Notes: a model not told the origin generated them from the letters alone. DNA of 64,000 nt from Litorilituus sediminis (GCF_004295665.1 NZ_CP034759.1:3658001-3722000); one strand, 5' to 3'. Shown: positions 53,566-63,356, counted from the first letter of the stretch. Program-made: numbers and translations.

Positions 53566-56052
53566 ATGTCGCAGTCTAACCCAAGTAAACAGTTGTTGTT
53601 GCTTAATACCAATGCAGAAAGGTTTGAGGTATTAAGAAAGTTACTGGTTGAGCAAACAAACCTAACTATAGTACCTGCCGACTCTAGTAAAGTAGCTATT
53701 GAAATTCTCAAACAACAACCGATAGATTTTATTGTTAGTAATATCAATTTAGATAACTTTGATGGCTGGCGTTTAGCGCGTATGGTGCGCTCTGGCGTGC
53801 TTAAATGTCCTTCTGATACTCCCTTTGTTTTAGTTGCCAATACCTGGTGTGAACACCTAGCAAGCGCAACAGCACGTGAATTTGGTATTAACCGACTCAT
53901 TGCTTTCTCAGAATGTGAAAAACTGCCTCGCATTGTTAATGATGGTGATTTAGCCCCTTTAGAGGATATGAAAAAGGCTTCCTTGCTGGTAATTGAAGAT
54001 AATTTAGATACTCGCGAGTTGGTTTATCGCATTCTTTCCACGCGTTTTAATATTGAACATGCTGTTGATGGTGAGCAAGGCTTAGCTAAATGGCGTGAAA
54101 AAGATTACTCATTAGTGTTATTAGATGTGATGTTGCCGGGCATGTCGGGTAATCAAGTACTTGATGTGATGATGAAAGAAAAGTCGTCGCAATCTGTGGT
54201 GATCATGACAGCAAATCACACCATGGAACTTGCAGAAGAGTTAATGCTAAATGGTGCCGCTGATTTTGTCACTAAGCCTTTTAGAGCTGAGCAGTTACGC
54301 CGAGTATGCGAAAGCGCTTCAAGACGAGAAGACTTTATTATTAGTAATTTACAGTTTGCCAATAAAGTTGAATCATTAAATAAAAGTCGCGCGCAATATA
54401 GAAAAATATCTGAGCAGCACCAACAATTGTTAGATCAAATAGGTAGCGTGATTATCGAGTTAGATAGTCAAGGGCAGATTTGTTTTCTTAATAAAGCTTG
54501 GGAAAAGTTTACTGGCTATTCCATTGATGAGTCGAACCAACGTTCATTACTTGATTTTATGGAAAAGCCCGGTTCGCCAAGTGCTTACCTTTCAAATGAG
54601 ATAAATGTTTTACTTTCTGGGCAAACTAGCTCTCATAGTTTTGAGTTTCGCTTGAAAAATAAGTTTAACGAAGAAATTTGGATGGAAGCAAAATTTGATG
54701 TTAACCTCGCCTCTGAGCAAGGTGAGCGCTATATTTCAGGCACGATTGATAATGTTACTTCACGTAAGAAAGCGCAGAAAGATTTAGAATATCTGGCTAT
54801 GCATGATGGTTTAACTGGGCTATATAACCGTGTTTACTTTGAAAATGAATTAAAGCAATTCACTGCGACTGCGGCGCGTGGTAATGGTCCGCATGCATTA
54901 TTTTATTTAGACTTAGATCGCTTTAAAGTGATTAACGACACCTTAGGTCACCACCATGGTGATATGGTGCTGCGTAATATTTCATCGTTAATTAGTTCTC
55001 GTATTCGTGAGTCAGATTTTATTGCTAGAATTGGCGGTGATGAATTCGCCCTGTTGTTACCCAATACTGATATGCAAACGGCATTACTACTTGCGAATAA
55101 TATCTGTCAGTTACTTGATGCCTATCAGTGTGAAATTGAAGAGCAAGTATTTAAGGTGAATTGCTCTATTGGTATTGCTGAAATTAATGGCGGTGAATTC
55201 TCTGCGCAAGATTATATGAAGCAAGCAGACATTGCCCTGTATGCCGCCAAAAAAATGGGACGAAATACGGCACATATCTACAATCAAAATGACGTATTAA
55301 GTAAAGAGTTACAAGCGAGTATGGAGTGGGCACGTACCATACATCAAGCGGTGGCTGACGATAACTTAATATTGCATTTTCAGCCTATTTATCACATTGC
55401 CAGCAAGCAGATTGCTTATTATGAAGCTTTGGTGCGCTTAGAGCTGGATGACAAAATTATTATGCCTGGTGAGTTTATTCCTGCGCTTGAAAGGGAAGGT
55501 GATATGAACTTATTAGACAGACAAGTGATTAGTAAAGCGATCACTTACTTGGCGGACTATCCGCAATTAACCCAGGTGGCTATTAACCTGTCAGCGCAAG
55601 GCTTTAGCGATGAACGTTTGTTGCCTTTTATTGAAGAGAAACTGCTTGAGTACCAGGTGAATGCGAATAGAATCATTTTTGAATTAACCGAAAGCGCCAG
55701 TTTAAGTAATATTTCAGCTACACAAGTGATTATTGAGAAGCTTAGTAATTTAGGTTGTGCTTTTTCAATCGATGATTTTGGTACAGGTTTTAGTACCTTT
55801 ACTTACCTTAAACAACTTCCAGCACAATCAGTAAAGATTGATGGCTCTTTTATTGTCGATTTAGCTAATAACTCTGTTGATTTAGCTTTAGTTAAAGCGA
55901 TATATGAAGTCGCCAATGCTTTAGATAAGAAAACCGTTGCAGAGTTTGTTGAAAACGAACAGGTGCTAAATATATTAGCTGATATTGGCGTGACTTACGC
56001 ACAAGGTTATCACTTAGGTAAACCGCAAGCGGTCGATACATTATTTGAATAG
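53566..56052 (+). CDS. REC-REC-PAS-GGDEF-EAL cyclic-di-GMP signalling protein
   Basis: An 828-residue cytoplasmic protein. A first receiver-like domain (1-125) has Asn 59 in place of the phospho-Asp (DFIVSNINLDNFDG). The second receiver (137-250) keeps Asp 187 in VLLDVMLPGMSG and Lys in TKPF. A PAS domain follows (290-400), then GGDEF (410-565; RESD I-site at 481, intact GGDEF at 490-494) and EAL (600-828; EALVRL, FELTES, DDFGTGFS, KIDGSF). Both enzyme domains look complete, so it may make and break c-di-GMP. It lies 46 bp before the TPP enzyme gene. A histidine kinase on the facing operon is a possible partner. Confidence 0.93.
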   Translation: MSQSNPSKQLLLLNTNAERFEVLRKLLVEQTNLTIVPADSSKVAIEILKQQPIDFIVSNINLDNFDGWRLARMVRSGVLKCPSDTPFVLVANTWCEHLASATAREFGINRLIAFSECEKLPRIVNDGDLAPLEDMKKASLLVIEDNLDTRELVYRILSTRFNIEHAVDGEQGLAKWREKDYSLVLLDVMLPGMSGNQVLDVMMKEKSSQSVVIMTANHTMELAEELMLNGAADFVTKPFRAEQLRRVCESASRREDFIISNLQFANKVESLNKSRAQYRKISEQHQQLLDQIGSVIIELDSQGQICFLNKAWEKFTGYSIDESNQRSLLDFMEKPGSPSAYLSNEINVLLSGQTSSHSFEFRLKNKFNEEIWMEAKFDVNLASEQGERYISGTIDNVTSRKKAQKDLEYLAMHDGLTGLYNRVYFENELKQFTATAARGNGPHALFYLDLDRFKVINDTLGHHHGDMVLRNISSLISSRIRESDFIARIGGDEFALLLPNTDMQTALLLANNICQLLDAYQCEIEEQVFKVNCSIGIAEINGGEFSAQDYMKQADIALYAAKKMGRNTAHIYNQNDVLSKELQASMEWARTIHQAVADDNLILHFQPIYHIASKQIAYYEALVRLELDDKIIMPGEFIPALEREGDMNLLDRQVISKAITYLADYPQLTQVAINLSAQGFSDERLLPFIEEKLLEYQVNANRIIFELTESASLSNISATQVIIEKLSNLGCAFSIDDFGTGFSTFTYLKQLPAQSVKIDGSFIVDLANNSVDLALVKAIYEVANALDKKTVAEFVENEQVLNILADIGVTYAQGYHLGKPQAVDTLFE

Positions 56053-56098
56053 GAATTTATAACAGAGAAAAATAAAAACACACACTGTGAGGCCGTAA

Positions 56099-57907
56099 AT
56101 GAACTTACCAAAGCAAGCGATGGATGAAAATGCGACTGAGTTATCACAAGCAAAGCAATGGGATAATGCGGATTTAATTATTGAGTATTTAAATATACTT
56201 GAGGTGGAATATGTTTTTGGCGTACCAGGTGGCGCGATTGAACCCCTGTACAATGCGCTAGCAAGGCGCCAAGGTAGTGGCCCGAAAATAGTTGTTGCTA
56301 GGCATGAGGCTGGTGCTGCCTTTATGGCAGAAGGTTACGCTAGAGAGACAGGTAAGTTGGGGGTATGCTGTGCCACTACAGGCCCAGGCTCAACTAACCT
56401 TTTAACTGGGGTTGCCTCAGCTTATGCTGATAATGTGCCTATGTTAGTCATTACTGCACAAACGCCATTGCCAAAATTTGGTAAAAATGCTCTGCAAGAA
56501 TCCTCATGTACCGCGATTGATACGGTTGCTATTTTTAGAAAATGTACGCGTTATAGCACCCTTATTTCTCATAGTGAACAAGTCAATACTAAGTTAATTG
56601 CCGCCCTTATGGCGGCTAATCATACGCCAAATGGCCCCGCCCATATTAGTATTCCGTCTGATATTTTAAGGCAACAAACCAGCGCCAATTCAGAAATCAA
56701 TATTGGCCGACTGATTAAAGATGTGACCTTGACAGATAATGCTGCGGTTGAAAAGTTAACGCAAATGATGTCCAACGCATGGCGCGTTGCCTTATTCTTA
56801 GGTAAAGGCTGTGGTCCTGCCATAGAAGAAATCCTCGAATTTTCTGATTTAACTCACGCGCCTATTGTCACAGGCCCTGCGGGTAAGCGTTGGGTGGATG
56901 GTTATCATAAGCGCTATCGTGGTGTATATGGCTTTGCAGGTCACCAAAGTGCGCAGGAAACGCTAGAAGATAAAGAAATTGATTTAGTGATTGCTGTTGG
57001 CGCGCCAATTACCGAGCTTGGCACGGGGGGCTGGCAGCAGCAATTACTTGATGAGCGTTTAGTGCATATAGATACCACAGTAGAGCACTTCTCACGTACA
57101 CCTATGGCGCAGCATCATGTTTGTGGTGATTTAAAGTCTATTTTTAAACAGCTTAATGACAACATCAGGCAAGGGCTTAAATGGGGGCGCTCTTGGGGCT
57201 CTGTTGATGTTATTCAAAAACGCTTCGCAGAAAATAAATCTGAAGAAGCAGTGCATGGTTATCAAATTACCTTAAATGATCCGGCGGCTTGTAAATCGGA
57301 TGCTATTCCGCTTAAGCCGCAGCGCGTGGTAAAAGAGTTTTCCCAAGCGATTCCTAGTCATTTTAGAGTACATTTAGATGCTGGTAATGCATGGGCTTGG
57401 TTTACCCATTATTTTCACCGAAAAAGCTCAGAAGGTAATTATCATATTGCTATGGGCTTTGGCTCTATGGGTTGGGCAATTGGCTCAGCTATCGGCAGTA
57501 CCTTTGGTAGTAAAGCGCCGTCGGTGTGTATTACAGGTGATGGCAGTTATTTAATGTCAGGCCAGGAAATCACCGTTGCTTTGCAGCACCAATTACCTGT
57601 TATTTATGTGGTGTTAAATGACAGTGTTTTAGGCATGGTAAAACATGGTCAAAAGCTAGGTGGTGCAGAAGAGGTTGGCTTTGAGTTACCAGAAATTGAT
57701 TATGCCAAAATGGCACAGGCTATGGGTATAGAAGGCATTACGGTGAGAGCGCCACAAGAACTGATGGATATTGACTGGCAGCGCTTAGGTAATAAGTCTG
57801 CACCAACCATGATTAACTTGGTGATTGATGGTGATGAAGTACCGCCCATGGGGCAAAGAGTGAAAGGTTTGGCTGACAAAAATGAATCAGCCACACCGGG
57901 GGGTTAA
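56099..57907 (+). CDS. Acetolactate synthase-like TPP-dependent enzyme
   Basis: A 602-residue thiamine-diphosphate enzyme with the full three-domain plan: the pyrimidine-binding domain with the catalytic Glu 70 (VVARHEAGAAFMAEGYAR), a central domain, and the PP-binding domain with GDGSYLMSGQE (480-490) and NDSVLGM (507-513). It resembles acetolactate synthase large subunits (LNDSVLGMVKHGQ), but no small regulatory subunit or ilv gene is nearby, and it sits across from citrate-synthase-like genes. It likely decarboxylates a 2-oxo acid and joins the fragment to an acceptor. It overlaps the end of the convergent gene by four bases. Confidence 0.88.
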   Translation: MNLPKQAMDENATELSQAKQWDNADLIIEYLNILEVEYVFGVPGGAIEPLYNALARRQGSGPKIVVARHEAGAAFMAEGYARETGKLGVCCATTGPGSTNLLTGVASAYADNVPMLVITAQTPLPKFGKNALQESSCTAIDTVAIFRKCTRYSTLISHSEQVNTKLIAALMAANHTPNGPAHISIPSDILRQQTSANSEINIGRLIKDVTLTDNAAVEKLTQMMSNAWRVALFLGKGCGPAIEEILEFSDLTHAPIVTGPAGKRWVDGYHKRYRGVYGFAGHQSAQETLEDKEIDLVIAVGAPITELGTGGWQQQLLDERLVHIDTTVEHFSRTPMAQHHVCGDLKSIFKQLNDNIRQGLKWGRSWGSVDVIQKRFAENKSEEAVHGYQITLNDPAACKSDAIPLKPQRVVKEFSQAIPSHFRVHLDAGNAWAWFTHYFHRKSSEGNYHIAMGFGSMGWAIGSAIGSTFGSKAPSVCITGDGSYLMSGQEITVALQHQLPVIYVVLNDSVLGMVKHGQKLGGAEEVGFELPEIDYAKMAQAMGIEGITVRAPQELMDIDWQRLGNKSAPTMINLVIDGDEVPPMGQRVKGLADKNESATPGG

Positions 57908-58758
57908 CTATTAATATCTTTTGGGAGCTCTCTCGCTGGAGCTCCTACATAGTCAATATCCTCACAGGCCAGCGGTAAAAAGCTACCTTCAACATTATCA
58001 TTTGCCTCAGCATAGCAAGCATGCACCCCTGAATGTACCCAAGTACTATAAATGCGGTGGATATCTTTCACGCTATAGCCTTGATCGACTAAAAAGGCGG
58101 TTACATAGCCAACATAGTTCATATTTTCTTGATAATGCTCAGCCAAGGTGGTGTGTATTTTAAAGGCTAGTTGTAAGTGCTCTCCTTCACTAAAGCCTAA
58201 TTCTTGAGTAACCTTTTCCATCGCTTCAACACGTTCATCACCTGTTGCTATTGGTCTGGCATAGCCAACGATGACAGGCTTTGCTCCGGGCTTAGTATGT
58301 GTTGATGCTAATTCTTTATTTATGATTTCTAAGGGAGTCATACCTTGCTTAAACCACTTTAACGCGCGCACGATAAATTCAGCACCGCCTGTGATTGAGC
58401 CGGGGCCATACATGCGAGAATCAGCTGAAAGTATACCGGCGGCAATTGCTGCGGTAGGAGAGCCATTAGTTGTCCCTAAAAGGGAGCCATTTTGGTTACA
58501 CCATATTCGTGAATCAGGCCAACTTAAGCAAATAAAGCTGGCTTCAAACCACTTTGCCATCGCCTCACTGGGGAGTTTTCCGGTGACATTGAGGATCAGG
58601 GTTTGAAAAAAAGATTTCTGGCCGACCAGATCGTCCATCATGGAGTAACCACAGTTATATATTGCTTCGCCAATTCGCCAGCCGCCGCGATTGGTGCGGA
58701 TTTTTCCTCTATTTTCTTGCCATACTTGGGTACTAGCTTGTGATTTCATAGTCTTCAT
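57904..58758 (-). CDS. Citrate-synthase-fold protein A, catalytic residues replaced
   Basis: A 284-residue protein with citrate-synthase-type sequence in a short, half-length form: GWRIGEAIYNCGYSMMDDL, FFQTLILNVTGKLPSEAM, SPTAAIAAGIL, GPGSITGGAEFIVRAL. By alignment by eye, the citrate synthase His of the HGGA motif is Thr 123, the His of GFGH is Arg 168 (GYARPIATGDER), and the catalytic Asp is Asn 214 (ENMNY). Canonical condensation is therefore unlikely. It begins inside the end of protein B (26-bp overlap), so both are coupled and may form a heteromer. An alternative ATG lies three codons in. Confidence 0.7.
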   Translation of the reverse strand: MKTMKSQASTQVWQENRGKIRTNRGGWRIGEAIYNCGYSMMDDLVGQKSFFQTLILNVTGKLPSEAMAKWFEASFICLSWPDSRIWCNQNGSLLGTTNGSPTAAIAAGILSADSRMYGPGSITGGAEFIVRALKWFKQGMTPLEIINKELASTHTKPGAKPVIVGYARPIATGDERVEAMEKVTQELGFSEGEHLQLAFKIHTTLAEHYQENMNYVGYVTAFLVDQGYSVKDIHRIYSTWVHSGVHACYAEANDNVEGSFLPLACEDIDYVGAPARELPKDINS

Positions 58759-59551
58759 CTTTTAAAAAAGGGATGTCGGTTAATGGTTTATTGGCAAATT
58801 GTAAGCCATGCGCCAGTGCGCCTGGGCTGGCAAGTAACTGAAACAAGCCAGCACCTGCTCTTGGCGGTATATTTAAATCTAATAAAGTGCCCGCCACTAG
58901 CCCAGCTAAGCGCCAACCACAGTGCTCTTTTTCAGGTAAGGCCTGGGTGAAATCTTGGCACCAAGCTAAATAACCTGACTGTGGTGCTAGGGCAAGCAGC
59001 TTGCTTTTGGCTGCAAGTAAGAAGGGAGATTGTCCGCGATAGTCGGTGCCAAACCCAGGCGCAACCAGCCAATCTCCAATAGATGGATCTTTTACTTGCG
59101 CTAGTTGCTGTGTTGCCACATTTGCTGCATCGTTAGCATAGTGCTTTTTAATAAAGCGCATAGCCATTTCAACTTCTTTGGAGCCGCCATATGCTCCCCC
59201 CATGGCCATTATGCCTATTGGTAAAATGTGATTTACATCGGTTCGGCCAATACCAGCATTGGCTGCTGCTCTTGATGAAGCGTGCCTAGGACCAAGGTTC
59301 ATAAGGAAAATGGCTAAACTATTGAGCAGTTTTTTTTGTGCTTTATTGGGGAGCTCACCGGTAAAGGTTAAATAGAGACTATCAAGGTGATCACATCGCT
59401 CCATTAACTCAAGCACATCATAACCGTGGGTGCGCATTTCTTTGCTGAGAAATTCATTATCATCAGCTGGTACTTCGAGGGTGATTTCGCTTTTTATTTT
59501 GCTGGTAAACTGTTCGTTTCGACTTTCAATTTTAACTTTTCTACTCGTCAT
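58733..59551 (-). CDS. Citrate-synthase-fold protein B, citryl-CoA-lyase-like
   Basis: A 272-residue protein resembling the short citryl-CoA-lyase-like group: THGYDVLELMERCDHLDSLYLTFTGELP, LGPRHASSRAAANAGIGRT, PIGIMAMGGAYGGSKEVEMAMRF and PGFGTDYRGQSPFLL. By eye, the HGGA His is replaced by Tyr 121 (GAYGGSKEV) and the GFGH His by Thr 169 (GFGTD). No Asp stands in the final catalytic position (GWRLAG). AGGAA lies upstream of the ATG. It precedes protein A with a 26-bp overlap and follows the TonB receptor by 13 bp, so it is part of that operon. Confidence 0.7.
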   Translation of the reverse strand: MTSRKVKIESRNEQFTSKIKSEITLEVPADDNEFLSKEMRTHGYDVLELMERCDHLDSLYLTFTGELPNKAQKKLLNSLAIFLMNLGPRHASSRAAANAGIGRTDVNHILPIGIMAMGGAYGGSKEVEMAMRFIKKHYANDAANVATQQLAQVKDPSIGDWLVAPGFGTDYRGQSPFLLAAKSKLLALAPQSGYLAWCQDFTQALPEKEHCGWRLAGLVAGTLLDLNIPPRAGAGLFQLLASPGALAHGLQFANKPLTDIPFLKDEDYEITS

Positions 59552-59564
59552 GGATTAATTCCTA

Positions 59565-61772
59565 CTATAAATTTTTAGCAATTTGAATGTATAAACCACG
59601 ACCTTGAATAGGGTAGTCAGAAATTGGCCCTAATGCTTGTGGTACTAGTGGATGAGTTGGCTCGAAAGCTGATTCATCAAAAATATTTTTACCTATAAAA
59701 GAAACAGTCCAAGATTGTTCTTGATCTAAAGCCCAGTGCACAGCTAAATCAACCGTGGCATAGTTATCAAGTTTTTCTCGTTGATCCGTTTTCGCGCGCG
59801 CGCGTTTACCAACCCAATTTAACTTGGCGGTAAAATTAATGGCTTCAGTTAGTTGTGTATCATAGAGAGCATTAAACAATTGCTGCGGTGCCATGGCGAT
59901 GGTTTGCTTGGTATCTTTATCTTCTGAATGTTGCCAAGAGTAATTAACTTTCCATAAACCGGTAATATTGCGCCAGCTTAATTCACTTTCAAAGCCGTAA
60001 CCCTTTTGGGCTCGAGCATTTTGAGCTGTGGTGGTGGTTGTACCAACATCAGGAATAAACTCGATTAAGTTTTCACTTTCATAGGTATAAAGGTTTGCAG
60101 ACCAGCTTAAATCTTGCGATAAGTGCTGGTTTAAGCTTAGCTCTATAGTATCTATCGTTTCAGGCTCTAAGTTAGGGTTACCTAAGCCTACTGGGTTATT
60201 AATGGCGTACAAGGTATCAAAAGCGGGTGCTCTAAATGCTCTACCATAGAGTAATTTAGATGAAATGCTCTGGCTCATCTCCCAAACTAGGGCTAATCTA
60301 GGGTTAACGGTAGAGCCAAAATCATCATAGTAGTCGTATCTGATACCAGCAGTAAATTCCCAGTCATTGGCAAACTTCCATTGATCTTGCAAACTGACAT
60401 AGGCATTTACTCGTTTAACATCTTTAACAAAAATATACTCGGTATTGCTAACATCAGTTAAGGTACCGTCGATGACCAGAGGTTGCCCCAATGAAAATTG
60501 CGTTGTCAGTGCATTCATGTCAATAACACCCGGACCAAAGTTTTTTTGCTCGTTTGCGGTTAGCTCTCTTTGTGAGGCACCAAAGCCAATTCTGATCCTG
60601 TGTTGCGAAAAATTAGCTGACAATGTAGTAAAGTCGATAGAGTTTAATACCTCTGTTGGCTGCGGGTTACCTAAGTAACCGTCAACAAAATAACCAAGTC
60701 CAACCGGGTTGATTAAGTTCATATTGCCATCACTACCCAAGGGGACAAGTGCGCCAGCAGGTAATACAGCAAACTCAGCTTTATCTTTCATTTTGTAGAA
60801 GTTGTATTGTAGGCTATTGTCCCAATTTGCGCTTTGCCAGTCATAACTTAAGTCAAATTGATAGATGCTGGTATTTTGTTTGCCTACAGGATCTAAAGCT
60901 TGAGCGGCGCCGGCACCTTGGCCAGCATCGTCATTGTGCCAATACCAAAAGTTTGCTTTGATGTGCTCTGTTGCCGCAGACAATCTGGCATCGAGAATAT
61001 TGTAACTGGTATTGAGTGCGCCAGGTGCTTTGGAAGCTGCTGTTCCCATAGCTTCATCGAATATTGATTGTAAATCTCTGGTCATGATGCGCTGGTCATC
61101 GCCATCACTTTTCAATGTTTCTATGGCTAGACCAAAATTGATATGCTCAGTTTTAAATGAGTCTTGATACCAAGCATTGCTGCTATCAAAACTGCCATAA
61201 TTTATACCAAAACTGGCTTGCTCTAATGAGGTGGTATCTTTGGTTATCACGTTAATCACACCAGCGTAGGCATCAGCGCCGTACACTGCTGAGCCTGGAC
61301 CACGAATAACCTCAATACGCTCTACAGAGTGTATTGGCATTTTAAAGGTTTGCGGGCGTGCGCCAGTATATTCTTCTCGTACAGGCAAGCCATTAATTAG
61401 AAATAAGATTTGTGGATTTTGATCTGTATGTATGCCACGAATTGAAAAGGAGTTGTTTAAGCGATTAAATGGTGAAGGGTAAACGTGCAAGCCAGGCACA
61501 TTTTCTAGTGCTTCGGCAACGGTTGTCGCTCCCATATGAGTTAACTGCTTTGCGGTAATTACCGTGGCAACCGAAGGGGCTTTTTTGATTAACACCTTAT
61601 TACCGGTGGCAATACTGACAAACTCTTCATCGCCGTAAAAATCCTCTAAACTCTCATCAATATCTTCAATTGAATATTCTTCACCTTGATAATCATCAGC
61701 AAATGCTTGAGGGTGAGAAAAGGTGAGTGCAGCGATAATTGATAAAGATAAATAGTTTATCGACAACGACAT
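59565..61772 (-). CDS. TonB-dependent outer-membrane receptor
   Basis: About 735 residues. A signal peptide (cleavage near AFA-D, about residue 25) is followed by a Asp/Glu-rich N-terminus (YSIEDIDESLEDFYGDEEFV), the plug domain (APSVATVITAKQLTHMGATTVAEALENVPG, SFSIRGIHTDQNPQILFLINGLP, VERIEVIRGPGSAVYGADAYAGVINVITK) and a long barrel. The substrate is not readable: no iron or vitamin B12 genes are nearby. The first ATG (61778) is two codons upstream; the second at 61772 fits the ribosome-binding site GAGAGG better. It is in an operon with the kinase (30 bp) and the citrate-synthase-like genes (13 bp). Confidence 0.9.
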   Translation of the reverse strand: MSLSINYLSLSIIAALTFSHPQAFADDYQGEEYSIEDIDESLEDFYGDEEFVSIATGNKVLIKKAPSVATVITAKQLTHMGATTVAEALENVPGLHVYPSPFNRLNNSFSIRGIHTDQNPQILFLINGLPVREEYTGARPQTFKMPIHSVERIEVIRGPGSAVYGADAYAGVINVITKDTTSLEQASFGINYGSFDSSNAWYQDSFKTEHINFGLAIETLKSDGDDQRIMTRDLQSIFDEAMGTAASKAPGALNTSYNILDARLSAATEHIKANFWYWHNDDAGQGAGAAQALDPVGKQNTSIYQFDLSYDWQSANWDNSLQYNFYKMKDKAEFAVLPAGALVPLGSDGNMNLINPVGLGYFVDGYLGNPQPTEVLNSIDFTTLSANFSQHRIRIGFGASQRELTANEQKNFGPGVIDMNALTTQFSLGQPLVIDGTLTDVSNTEYIFVKDVKRVNAYVSLQDQWKFANDWEFTAGIRYDYYDDFGSTVNPRLALVWEMSQSISSKLLYGRAFRAPAFDTLYAINNPVGLGNPNLEPETIDTIELSLNQHLSQDLSWSANLYTYESENLIEFIPDVGTTTTTAQNARAQKGYGFESELSWRNITGLWKVNYSWQHSEDKDTKQTIAMAPQQLFNALYDTQLTEAINFTAKLNWVGKRARAKTDQREKLDNYATVDLAVHWALDQEQSWTVSFIGKNIFDESAFEPTHPLVPQALGPISDYPIQGRGLYIQIAKNL

Positions 61773-61802
61773 AAGCATACCTCTCAGTTTTATTTGTTAT
61801 TG

Positions 61803-63356
61803 TTATTCTTTCACTAAGGGTAGTTTTACCGTAAATGTTGAGCCTTGTCCAAGCTCGCTGCTTACCGTTAAACTACCACCCATTAATTGGCAAAAACTTC
61901 GTGTGATTGCCATGCCTAAACCTGTACCCTCAAACTGCCTTGTTTGGCTACCGTCAACTTGAGTAAATTGTTCAAAGATAAAGTCCAATTTATCTTGGGC
62001 AATGCCAACACCTGTATCGGCAACGAAAAATGTTAAATAGTGGTCATTACTGTCAATATCGAAGGTGATGACACCATTTTTAGTAAATTTGCAGGCATTG
62101 CTTAAAAGATTTAAAAAGATTTGCATCAGCTTTTGTCTATCCTGCAATAAGGTTTCTGGCAGTTCATAGCAATTGACAACAAGCTCATTATTATTGGTTC
62201 TTGCCATTGGCATAATGGTTTCAACCGTTTCATTGATTAAGCGCTTGATGTTGACGGCCTTGACATTTAAGTCCATGCGACCTGCTTCAATTTTTGATAG
62301 ATCGAGAATGTTATTTATTAGCGCTAACAGGTTGTGGGCACTGCGAATACTTTTACCTAAATCCTCGGCTTGGGCATCCATACATTCAAGTTCTAAATCT
62401 TCTTTTACTAAATCAGTATAGCCAATTATTGCTTGCAGTGGCGTGCGTAATTCATGGCTAATGTTGGCTAAAAATTCTGACTTGTGGCGACTTGCCGTTA
62501 AAGCACCATCGCGGGCAACAACCAGTTCTTGCGTTCTTATTTCGACTTCGGATTCTAGGTTATCTCGACTTTTAGCAAGCTCGGTATTTTGTTGCTCTAA
62601 AATCGCCATCATTTGATTATAGGTTTGTGCTATTTGTTTTACTTCTTGAGCACCGGCAATACTCGCCTTGGGGTACTTGCCAGTATCACGTGCGGTTTCC
62701 ATGGTCTGTGATAAGGCTAATAAAGGTTTGATCAGACGATTAATCACAATACTCATCACTATGGCAAGGACGATAGCAACTATGGCGCCGGTGACAATGT
62801 TACTGATAAATATTGTTCGCTGTAGCTGATGAAGCTCTTGTTTACTATATTCAACAAACACATAACCTAGTAGTTGTTTCTCCACTGGCTCATCGGTTGG
62901 ATCGAGCATATCTTCATCATAATTTTCTTCTTGATAGATTACCGCTGAGCTAAATACCCAATAGAGCTCGGTTTCGTAAACCAATTGACTGTATTCACTT
63001 AACTGACTTATATCCGGCTTAATTTTATCAAAAGGAATTTTCTCTGAAGACAGTAAGACATCGCCCTGTTTGTCAAAAACCGATACGGCGAGAATCGCTT
63101 TAAAACCTAAGGCTCTAGTGATGGCTTCTTGACCATTTTCAACACTGCCAGTAAGTAGCGCTAAAATACTCTGCTCGGCAAAATTATGGGTTATTTGTAA
63201 ACCGTTATTTATGGTTGCTTTGCTTAAGGTTTTGCTACTTTGCCAGGCGGTTAATACCGATGTTGTCAACGCGAGTATGATCACTAGTAGTAAAAACAAA
63301 CTCAATAGTTGGCGTTTTAATGTTGGTGGCGTGAGCAAAGAAGACAAATTGCGCAT
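61803..63356 (-). CDS. Membrane sensor histidine kinase
   Basis: A 517-residue kinase: helix 1 (about 17-37), a periplasmic region of about 140 residues, helix 2 (about 182-205), a HAMP domain (NRLIKPLLALSQTMETARDTGKY), a coiled coil, then the phosphotransfer domain with His 301 in FLANISHELRTPLQAI and a catalytic domain (LLSNACKFTKNG, DTGVGIAQDKL, FEGTGLGMAITRSFCQLMGG). The binding protein gene lies 9 bp upstream and the receptor gene downstream, so it may sense the ligand delivered by the former. It has no receiver domain; the REC-containing GGDEF-EAL protein across the locus is a possible target. Confidence 0.93.
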   Translation of the reverse strand: MRNLSSLLTPPTLKRQLLSLFLLLVIILALTTSVLTAWQSSKTLSKATINNGLQITHNFAEQSILALLTGSVENGQEAITRALGFKAILAVSVFDKQGDVLLSSEKIPFDKIKPDISQLSEYSQLVYETELYWVFSSAVIYQEENYDEDMLDPTDEPVEKQLLGYVFVEYSKQELHQLQRTIFISNIVTGAIVAIVLAIVMSIVINRLIKPLLALSQTMETARDTGKYPKASIAGAQEVKQIAQTYNQMMAILEQQNTELAKSRDNLESEVEIRTQELVVARDGALTASRHKSEFLANISHELRTPLQAIIGYTDLVKEDLELECMDAQAEDLGKSIRSAHNLLALINNILDLSKIEAGRMDLNVKAVNIKRLINETVETIMPMARTNNNELVVNCYELPETLLQDRQKLMQIFLNLLSNACKFTKNGVITFDIDSNDHYLTFFVADTGVGIAQDKLDFIFEQFTQVDGSQTRQFEGTGLGMAITRSFCQLMGGSLTVSSELGQGSTFTVKLPLVKE

